From: Manduca sexta
Taxonomy: Eukaryota; Arthropoda; Insecta; Lepidoptera; Sphingidae
Reading direction: 5' to 3'
NCBI RefSeq assembly: GCF_014839805.1
Contig: NC_051123.1
Location: 11,824,727 to 11,888,726, forward strand
Length of the DNA stretch: 64,000 nt
Below the pieces are notes generated by a model. It made no database searches and was not told the origin of the DNA. It saw only the letters and a list, made by a program, of their open reading frames with translations. Positions 55,601-64,000 of this stretch are shown piece by piece (positions within the stretch are counted from its first letter, which is position 1; every line of letters begins with the position of its first letter). A program made the translations under genes and the position numbers.

Positions 55601-57707
55601 TGCATAACCGTAAGGTTCATTCATGAAGTTGATTGCGTGCTTATTTCAAAAACATGAAAATAAACTATGCTTTTCTTTTGTTGTTAAGCAATCAAATAAT
55701 ATCCTGGACCCATAAATCATACAAATAATTCAATAAACAGCACCGTTTCCGTAATATCTTTTCAAGTAAAACCTCTTAAAATATTGAAAGAACTTATCGC
55801 TCATAGAAATTCGGAATCTTGTTTGCTGTTTTTACTAACGGTACAGAAAGCGAACTTCATTTTTCCCCTACTAAATACCTTTGAATAATATCCAGCATAT
55901 ATAAGACATTCAATTTTGATACCTATCTCAAATATAACAAGCTGATCTCTCTCGTTATTGTATTGATTGGACGCCTAATTACACTAACAATAGAGAATTT
56001 ATAGGTTTTATTCCCATTGTAAGAACTAAAATGTGTATAAGGTATATATTTTTTTTACCTGATATGACGATACTTAAAAAAAAGCCATAAACTCATATAA
56101 TAGTCTACAGTAATAACCTATCCTCCGTAATATACCCTCGATCTAGTATTTATTTATTACCAGCGCTCGCAAGCAACCGCAGTCTGATTGTTCCGATCAC
56201 CTTACTCGTTACCAGCTCTCATTAGCTATCTTAGGTCGTACGTATTAAGTCGTTAGTTCCTAACAAAAGCTCTAATTGAAGTTGCAGTTTACTTTCAATG
56301 GTTAGTACCAAGTTACCTGGAAATATACGTAACTTGATAACTCTAAGGGCCTGTGCACGCGATGGTTAAATGAGTTGAAAACGCGCGTTTTATGTTCGCT
56401 CGCTGCACGTCTTATGCGCGCACATTTGTATGTAAAGTACACGTTCCTGACTGAATTGCGTTTACTGCGCGTTTTATTTGCATTCAAACACCAACTCGTT
56501 TAAAAATATTATGTGGACACGCTCTAAAGGGTTGTAAAAAATAACTTTATCTTGGAAGAAATAAGATCAATTAGTATGCAAACTGAGCTGTTTAGGTTTA
56601 TTTAGATTTGAAGGATAATATTATGTTTTATTATAGCCGAAATAATTTCGGGGTTATTGTAGTATAACAAATATACATATAATTTTAATTATGGAAGAAG
56701 GGCGTCTTTTAATACAGACACTTGTGCTCAAGAGGATGCTCCAGCGACGTTATTTTTTTCATTTATTACATTTACTAGCAGACTTAAAACTACGATGAAT
56801 AATAAATTTAGTATAAATATTGGTAAAGAAAACTTTATTAAGATAAACAAACATTATTATACTTTAATAGAAATTTTTATTGAATATAATTTACCAATAT
56901 TCAATCTAAATTTAATTTCTCTTCCCCCTTTAGTTGTATTCACTGTGTGTCCACTACGCGATCATTTCGCCCGGCTGGCGGCGCCGGCGCGGCGGTGCGT
57001 GCAGTGCGGACATTGCGTTTGTTTGCTGATGGCCGTATTTCCGCGACAAACAGGCTAATTTCACGCCGGCTATTCAACCCACGTGTGCCCGAGCGATGCT
57101 TGTCATCCGAACGTGGGTAGAATAATACTTCATGTTGGGAATGTTCAGTATGGAGATGAAAAATATATGTAAGTTTTAGAATGGATTGATGAGCTTTTCG
57201 CTGTTTTTTGGCTGTCTCTAGGTGGTTCTCATTAAAGATTCGGTCACCTTCGTAGAACATTGCTGATGTTTTAATATAGGTATTGATTATAAGCTTTGAT
57301 CCTAGCGAGTAATGCACACTGGATTTCAGTGTAATCAATTTATAGTGTGAAGTAAGTTGGTCGCACGTATTCGTCCTTATTATGTACGCCTGTTTTATTA
57401 GTATAAAATGAAATAAAAAAACTACTTCAATTCTCCACGATTTTCCGCGCTTGTTCTTAAATATCAAATAGTTTGCTTATTCCCTGTCTGATATAAAAAC
57501 AAAATGATATAACAATTATTAAAGAAATATTTTCCGTAACAGTTAAACTCCAGTTAATGTCAACAAGTTTATTGTTATGAGAATGGAAGAAGGCTCGTAA
57601 TAATAACAATAACGGTGCGCTGTCTCTGAAATCGTTTGATGAAACTTTATTTCTTACAATTAACTTTTATTTATACAATGTTGTACCAAATAAGTTATTC
57701 TCATAGT
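55601..57707. other. Unique DNA with a CpG-rich island
   Basis: Mostly AT-rich. Positions 56940-57120 are strongly GC- and CpG-rich (includes CGGCGCCGGCGCGGCGGTGC at about 56977-56997). A 175-residue minus-strand frame (56940-57467) crosses the island into AT-rich DNA. It has no recognisable domain and is likely chance. Positions 56350-56470 are GCGC-rich and also stand out. Confidence 0.45.
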
Positions 57708-57806
57708 ATTACTAGATAGCAAAACGGTTTCACTCACGTATACTTTATTGGAATCGCCTACCAGTTTCAACCTATTAAGTAGGTCATCTTCATGCTATCT
57801 AGTAAT
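57708..57806. mobile_element. Short inverted-repeat element (MITE-like)
   Basis: The perfect 14-bp arms ATTACTAGATAGCA (57708-57721) and TGCTATCTAGTAAT (57793-57806) enclose a 71-bp interior with GGTTTCACTCACGTATA and CAACCTATTAAGTAGGTCAT. Size and structure fit a small MITE. No target duplication was identified. Confidence 0.55.
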
Positions 57807-58071
57807 TTAATGTGTCTCGCGTAAGTTTTAAAATTATTCTTGTAGTTTAATATACCTGCTACGTAGAAGGTTTTAACCAACATTTCACTATTATTGGATG
57901 TATCGAAATGAATATATCTACAGTACTTCTATTACTCTCTGTTTTTTTAGTAGTTGGCTTAATATTAGCACACTAGTTTATACCTAGATTCTGCATTAGT
58001 TTTTCTTACAAATTCATTGATATTTTTTGTTTTATCTGAGTTTGAGCTAGACTGGACTATTAGGGAAATCA
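57807..58071. other. Unique AT-rich spacer
   Basis: Nothing recognised. Confidence 0.4.
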
Positions 58072-58185
58072 TCATCATCAGCCTATCGCAATCCGCTGCT
58101 GGACGTAGGCCTCTCCCAAGTTATGCCACAGAGCCCTCCTCTGTAAGGCGTTCGGCCACCTGGCCAGCGAGCGTCCCATGCTACT
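58072..58185 (-). mobile_element. RTE-type LINE 3' end with GAT tail
   Basis: On the minus strand: a RRALWHNLGEAYVQQR-like segment, then stop codons and GATGATGATG (58070-58080 on plus). This is the same C-terminal signature as 32670-32890 and 29630-29765, truncated to about 110 bp. Confidence 0.7.
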
Positions 58186-59064
58186 TTTTCCAATAGAAAT
58201 AAGCTATCTTAATTCATAAATTACCTCAACAAAATATGAATTAACTGCTACCTCTGTTAATCTACAAAATAATTAATACAATTAATACACTGTAGGATTA
58301 TAAATAAAATCACTCACTAAAACTTACTGTTGGGTTATGACTATATCTGAATAAAATTGAGTAAGATTTCTTGAATATACATTTATTAGTTGTTACGCTA
58401 AACGAACTGTTCAATACATATTTTGACACACAGAAGACAACAACGCTACTCGGCGGATATCAAAAGAAACAATATATGTTTACGAGGACACCTTTAAATA
58501 TATTATATATATAAAATACGTTTACAAAGACATTATCCAACCTTTAAATTTATCTTTATTCAACACTTACCATACTGCGCATATTAGTACGGTGTTGTAA
58601 CGCCTATCTGTGACGAGTGGCCGGTAGGGGGCGATGACGGCGCGCGTGTGTTAATAGAGGCGCCGTGTACATCGCTAATTGCGCCGTGTTTTATCTTAGC
58701 TAAAAACAAAAACATCACGCCTTTATCACCGAAGGGGTAGGTAGGTACGGCTCAGCAGACCCTTGTGATACATCCAGTCTAGGTTGAAGAATGCAGTGTT
58801 CTCTGCTTAGTAGTCGGGAGGGATATCGCCTTTGTTTGCAGCCATGGTCAACAGCAAGAGGTTATAGCTTGCAATGGTCTCTTTCGGCGCGTGTATCATG
58901 TCGCAGAATATAGATTATACGTAGCGATCTTAGGTAATGCCTTATGGTATCCTGGAGTAACCTCGACTAAGAACACCGCGAAGTTTTTGTCGACACGCCG
59001 GCATAGCAGGCCGGTCACGCTAAAATGCCCGCATCCTCCGACTGAGATCTTTTGTTTTTCATTC
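58186..59064. other. Unique DNA, no gene seen
   Basis: A GC-rich, CpG-containing stretch at 58595-58700 and a more balanced region at 58730-59010. The 128-residue plus frame at 58891-59277 runs into a SINE F copy and has no recognisable domain. Confidence 0.4.
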
Positions 59065-59228
59065 TGTAGCATGGTAGGGGTCTATCACCATATGGGTCCC
59101 ATGCTCCAATCTCCGATCTTACCGATACTAAGCAGAAAACCCAATATAAATGTTCCCGAGCCGAGTTTAAAACCGAAGACCTCAGAGCGGTGTCGTACGC
59201 AATACAAATATACCACCGAAGGAGGTAC
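59065..59228 (-). repeat. SINE F copy, diverged
   Basis: The reverse of SINE F: CCTCAGAGCGGTGTCGTACG and ATATACCACCGAAGGAGGTA (head), and CCGATACTAAGCAGAAAACC (body). The B box is mutated. Confidence 0.65.
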
Positions 59229-59587
59229 AAAATTTAAACATAATATAGTGACCATAGTAGATACAATATGGCAATGAATGAGGTGTTAGTTCTTTGTCGC
59301 CAGCGGTTTGTCGGCTTGTCTCCTTGGCTATTGTTGTAATTATTAAAACAATTGCTAGTTTCACTCCACGTCTCGTAGGTAAAAAGATTCGCTATAATGT
59401 CAACCGTGCGAACAGAATAAAAATTATTTGTACCGTTTTTTTATTTTATAAACAAAAGATCCAAAACTCCTTTTATTTTCCTATAGAAGACAGTATCGCA
59501 TATAGTAGTAAACTACACACGCAGTTAGTCGAACATAATATAATTTATGGTATAATTTTTTTTTTTTTAATAAAAGCTCTCCCATAT
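59229..59587. other. Unique AT-rich DNA, no gene seen
   Basis: The 136-residue plus-strand frame starting at 59294 runs through AT-rich DNA into element E and shows no domain. Confidence 0.4.
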
Positions 59588-59768
59588 TTGCCTAGCAGTG
59601 GTCAAGGGTCCACATTACCCGATTCCTGCCGGCTTCATTTTCGTAACTTATTTAAAATCGAAGTATCATTTAAACGATTTGCAATCCGCATTTATGTTCA
59701 TTAGTAGTACCTATATATTGTGTCGGGTTCCTTTTCGGAAAATGTCATTCTTCGTCACTGTTGCCTAG
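59588..59768 (+). mobile_element. Element E, hAT-like MITE with exact 8-bp target duplication
   Basis: A 165-bp body (59596-59760) from CAGTGGTCAAGGGTCC to TTCTTCGTCACTG. The termini are inverted (CAGTG..AAG at both ends). It is flanked by TTGCCTAG at 59588-59595 and 59761-59768. Length-8 duplication plus CAGTG termini is the hAT superfamily signature. Non-coding, so mobilised by a transposase encoded elsewhere. Confidence 0.88.
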
Positions 59769-62561
59769 CGTGTTATTTAAACCCACACTGTACAGTAGCC
59801 AGTCAGCTATAATATATGTATGTAGGCGAGGTGTCAGTCAGACGGGCCGAGTGTCGTAGCGAAGGCGACCGCTTGGTAATCTGCGATTTAACGCCGCGCT
59901 GTCAGCGACCACTCCCTCCTTAATCCATCGCTAAGCCGCCACCACTGCAATATTGGCTTGCCCCACTTTACATTTGCACCCTATATCAACTCTATTATTA
60001 CGTGATAAGATACCAAATGGAATAGCGTAGCGTATTTGTAAATGTGTTGTACTGGGCTGGAAATAGCAACTGTTAAAACTAAAATGGGAATATAATTAAA
60101 GTGTTCGTGGGAACTGTTCCAACTGATGTATATGTGTTGTGATTGATGGATTCAAATATGAAGCCACGCGCTACTAAGCCAATACGGGTTTTCTATGCGG
60201 TATTAAATTAATGGTACGAGCGAGGAAAATATTTTACTTATGTGAATACATTCTTCGTTTATTTTGGCTTCTCTAACTGCCGAGGGGGGCATGTGAGATG
60301 TAAAACAAGGTCCTTGGTTCAAATACCATCTAGGCTTACATATTACCTTCATACTATTTGCCAGACAAATATTAAAACGCATAATTATTTCTACAACGTA
60401 CTAAAAACGTTGTAATAACCGCACATGGAAATAAGGTACGAGTAGTAAGAAAATGATGACCATCTATATACATAAGTAGCCGTGGCGAATGGTGAAATTG
60501 TTCAAAAAGTAACCCGAGGCAAAAATAAAATTGCTTTAATAAACATACCGCGGCAAATTTAACAGAAAACTAAGACAAACGTTTTTAAACCTAAAAGGGA
60601 AGCCGCTATTAATCGGGTTGTACACTTCGCTATGGATAACGATATATTCAAAGAATATAAAATATTTATCTATAATAACTCAAATAATTACACAGGAAGG
60701 GCCATGATCCGAATATACAAAGGAAAGTAACACTCGTATTAGTATTCTAGGAAGGAATGTCGACCCGCATCGGGTATTTAGGATTTAGTAAGACATTAAT
60801 AACTAATTACACACAAAAGATCAAAGAAAATCCTTTTTAGTACTCCGGCGTATCAGAAAACTTCGACTTAGTATTTATTTCGTAAATATTAGAGCTCAAT
60901 ATCATTTAAAAAATATATTCTTTTATTCATTTGTCTTTAGCTCGAAGCCATACAAGCTAGGTTATTATTTTTAATTAAAGAATTTTTGAAAGAAATATTT
61001 TTATTATTTGCTTGTCATTGAATACAAAAAACTATATTCTTTAAGAAAAATATTTCTAACTCTAATGTTATATTTTAAAAACAGCAGGTTGACCGAATTA
61101 GTACAACTATATTAACGAAAACCAGCGTGAAGTGACGGTTTTCTCTTGCGTTTTATTTGGAAAGGACATGTCCACTTTTTATATTGGCGCTGGTTCCTTA
61201 TTTCGAACAAATTCCAACCAACCTCAAATTTATTGGATTGTAAATATGGCAAAAATGTAGAACTCCATTTACAAAAAAATTGTCTTGGCAGTGTAAATAA
61301 AAAAATAGCTTCATTGATTCGTCAAAAGAGTGATTACCGGGATTTTTTTTTAACGTCGCGGTTATTCTTAAAGGCGAAGTGCATTAGCAACTATCCACCG
61401 ATTACGCATTATTATTAACATATTTATTATTTTTTCACGTCATCATGGGATAGAATACAAAATATAGCGATAAGTGATGACAATGGTTTCACGTACTTTG
61501 AAAAGCGCATGTGCGTGTTGTTTTGTCCATTTATATTTGAGCACGTAATTATTCAGGGAACAATTGCCAGTTTATTCAAACTAATTCCCGACACGTTTAA
61601 AACGGTGCAAAATTAATAGCCACGAACAATTAGCGGGTATAATACTTTTTCATTCACCAGACAAAGCGCTCTGGAAAAATAAATTACGCTAATTCTAATT
61701 TAGAACTCAATTTCCTAGAGTGTTAGGGTGTGTTTTCGTTACAAACTGTATAAAAGTGCAATAACGATAAATGCTCGAAGACAAAACGTACGGGAGTTGA
61801 TAATCATTTTCAACTCTATATTATAGGTATTACATACGTAATATAATAATATTATACATCTTGGGTTCTTTTTTTTAATTTTATTTTTAACAGTAATGGA
61901 ATATAAGGAAGTACGATGGGAAGCGCCACAATTATTGATCACAAACGGTACAGCCAAGCCCTAACAGATGCAAAGGACGGAACGATCTCGCACAGAGATA
62001 AGATTCCCTAGATTAAAAATGCTCAAAACGAGACTCTATAGCGAGGGTTTACTTTATATTTTACCACGCATTTCGTATATTTTTGGTTTATATGAAAATA
62101 ATATCCATGTCCAGGGAATACCTTTAAAAATAATTTAAAACACAACACACAATAGTACATAAACCAACAATACAAATCCTATTGTCAAACATAAATCCTC
62201 GCCAAAAACAAAGCGTCCTGATATGATTGTCGACTCAACAAAAAACGACTTTTTTAATCCAACTTAACGGAGTTTTTACAAGAATTTCCCGACGTTGCGG
62301 AACCGCCGTCGACGGCGTTAAACGCCACGTTATCTCACAAATAGCGGCTTATCACCGTTACCGTTTATCTGCTGACGTTACTCGGGTGATAAACGAAAAA
62401 TATTCGGCAGACCAACACGAGATATAGCGGCTCAGGAGGTAGCGGCTTACTTGGAGCTGTGTTGTGTAGTATGGCGAGATTTGTGCGTGTTGGTAAACGA
62501 TAATATCCGGAACTACCGGATATTTTTCTTTTAACACATATTTTAGGAAGTTGCTGTTGAT
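59769..62561. other. Unique DNA, candidate conserved noncoding stretch
   Basis: Positions 59820-59980 are CpG-containing and non-repetitive in this window. The region 60540-60660 is more balanced. Positions 62230-62427 carry a 66-residue frame in a GC-shifted block with the exact 14-bp palindrome CGCCGTCGACGGCG (62304-62317). No gene could be supported. Confidence 0.45.
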
Positions 62562-62800
62562 GGTGGTAGGCTATGTTTTATATCCGCCCGGAAAACGAAC
62601 ACTGTATACAAAGTGTTAAAACCTGGCATAGTGGCCCACGTGTGTCGCATTCCGGGATCAGCCTGTGTATATCCGGTTGCAACAGGCCGGCATAATTGTA
62701 TCGACTGCCGAGAGGTAATCATCTCTCGTCAGTCGACATCCTATTAGACCCCACTCCACTTACCATCAGGTGCGGTGAGGTCACTTTACCGTGCACTTGT
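62562..62800 (+). repeat. Family A, full length with poly-A
   Basis: The most complete copy: GGTGGTAGGCTATGTTTTAT, GGGATCAGCCTGTGTATATC, CAGGCCGGCATAATTGTATC, GTAATCATCTCTCGTCAGTC and CTTACCATCAGGTGCGGTGA. It is followed by an A-run (62802-62810), which hints at retroposition. Confidence 0.85.
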
Positions 62801-62835
62801 AAAAAAAAAGGAAATTCATACAAAAACAACATAAC

Positions 62836-62945
62836 CTCAGACCCCCCCGTGACCATGAACGCTGCAAAGTCTTCGAAACGTCGAGAGAAAATTATAATTA
62901 TTAAAACCGCCATAAAATCCGAAAAACAGTTTAATTTTCACAAAA
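62836..62945. repeat. Element D fragment (right arm)
   Basis: CCGTGACCATGAACGCTGCA, AAGTCTTCGAAACGTCGAGA and AAAACCGCCATAAAATCCGA match the centre and right arm of element D. Confidence 0.65.
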
Positions 62946-63191
62946 CTACATATTTCTCAAACCTTACGTTTATAGAAAATTGCTAACGCATTTACTATAA
63001 TTTTAGCATTCAAACGCCTTAATGCTGTCTCTTTTAGATAATCTCAGTACGTCTCCGGCTGACTCTCTCTTGTGAATAATTAATGTTTCAACACTGTAAA
63101 TAATATGTAAATGCATAGAAACAGAAAATTACTTCCAGCATAGAATCGGCAGCGATTTTCGCTGACAGCCGGCATTTAATAGTTCGTGGAA
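62946..63191. other. Unique spacer, no gene seen
   Basis: Nothing recognised. Confidence 0.4.
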
Positions 63192-63250
63192 GCGCTCAGA
63201 GCGCTCACGGCGCTCGTTGCGCTTTTATCGCTTACGCTTTCAACGCTTTC
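63192..63250. repeat. Second 9-bp periodic array
   Basis: GCGCTCAGA, GCGCTCACG, GCGCTCGTT, GCGCTTTTA and TCGCTTACG in phase, then CGCTTTCAA and CGCTTTCAC units with a 3-base phase slip. Same GCTC/GCTT core and period as 43331-43384. Confidence 0.65.
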
Positions 63251-64000
63251 ACAAAGGAATATACATCGTGATTTCATATCGTTTGTGTTTACGAACTAAA
63301 ATTTATGAATTTGCAAAATAAGTAAGTTTGATATTTATCAAAAATGTATTTCTCTATAAAGGTCTAACTATGCACAAATCGCTCTGACGAATATTACAGT
63401 AAGGTGAAATACTATGCGATTACGGTTTAATTGTCCTTTTCCATATAAAGTGTTGCCATTCTATAAATATGTATCGTTAAAACATAAATTGTCGTTTTTA
63501 TCAGCGGCTCATCGACAACCCATTTTGGGGTATGAAAAATGATCAAAAAATGTTACTCACCAGTTAAATTGACCTCCTAGATGTGTGTTCGGGAGAGGAG
63601 AGGTAGACCAGATTACGGTGGTTGTTGAGCCCATAAGTCACAGGACAGCGTCACGGCCGATATTGATGGCAGCGGCATGCGGTCACTCACGCACGGCCGA
63701 ATTGGAAATGCATTCATCATATAAAATTAGTTTTACGTTGATTAGCGATTTATTATTTGAATAATTATTTAAAATAATAATTAAAATTAATTACATCATA
63801 AAATACATGTTTTGAATTGTTATATAAATATACAGAGATTGTTTCGTTGAACCACTAAACTCTAAATCTACTGCTCGGGATCTGAAAATACGATTATTAC
63901 TTCTTGAAATGTTTAAATAAAGTCGATTATAAAAAATCAAACAAATCAGTACACAGCATTTTAAAATTATCTGGAAGAGCCAGATGAAACCTACGCTTAG
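63251..64000. other. Unique DNA, no gene seen
   Basis: A CpG-containing stretch at 63590-63710, otherwise AT-rich. Confidence 0.45.

Noticed and set aside
56940..57467. 175-residue minus-strand open frame
   Set aside because: It joins a CpG-rich island to AT-rich DNA, has no recognisable domain and shows low-complexity AT-driven residues. Likely chance.
1..64000. A novel multi-gene biological system
   Set aside because: No cluster of host genes or unknown conserved proteins could be supported. The only working-looking genes are gag and pol of the LTR element.

Overview
The window looks like nuclear DNA of a lepidopteran insect (moth or butterfly). This is inferred from the AT-rich background and from the repeat repertoire: two tRNA-derived SINE families, RTE-type LINE ends with trinucleotide tails, an R1-clade LINE fragment, short Helitrons ending in CTAG, and short hAT-type elements. 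The species cannot be named from this. No host protein-coding gene, rRNA or functional tRNA could be supported. Apart from the retroelement genes, the open frames are short, without recognisable motifs, and mostly lie on repeats or in low-complexity AT-rich DNA. The window is best read as intergenic or large-intron DNA.

The only substantial intact genes belong to one complete LTR retrotransposon at 33370-38647, on the minus strand. It has 663 and 669 bp LTRs that differ, as far as I could align them, by one substitution and one 6-bp indel. It has a 4-bp target duplication (TGGG), a polypurine tract, a primer-binding-site candidate, a 280-residue Gag and a 1017-residue Pol (protease, reverse transcriptase, RNase H, integrase). 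The Gag metal-binding motif is C-x2-H-x9-C-x3-C instead of the usual CCHC, which together with the Pol start points to the CsRn1/Kamikaze group of Ty3/Gypsy elements. gag and pol meet in a TAATG stop/start overlap with a possible -1 slip site just upstream. The element looks young and possibly still capable of moving.

Layout. 1-11 kb: mostly unique AT-rich DNA with scattered repeat copies, a GC-rich island at 1.9-2.1 kb and a diverged tandem duplication at 9.3-9.6 kb. 11.0-12.3 kb: a 5'-truncated R1-clade LINE with a 14-bp target duplication and one in-frame stop. 12.4-32 kb: a mosaic of SINE, RTE, hAT-MITE, Helitron and unclassified repeats in unique DNA. 32.6-38.65 kb: a dense nest of RTE and other repeat ends followed by the LTR element. 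38.65-45 kb: mostly unique DNA with inverted repeats and a 9-bp periodic array, ending in a small RTE insertion with a perfect 16-bp target duplication. 45.9-46.7 kb: a SINE cluster. 46.7-64 kb: unique DNA with a degraded hAT element, more repeat copies, several hairpin-forming sequences and CpG-richer islands that may be regulatory.

Within the window I recognised about 11 copies of one roughly 240-bp unclassified family (A), 7 of SINE B, 7 of SINE F, 3 long plus several partial copies of family C, 5 of an inverted-repeat element (D), 4 of a hAT-like MITE (E), 6 RTE 3' ends, and 2-3 copies each of families G, H and I. These letters are my own labels, based on matches between copies within this window.
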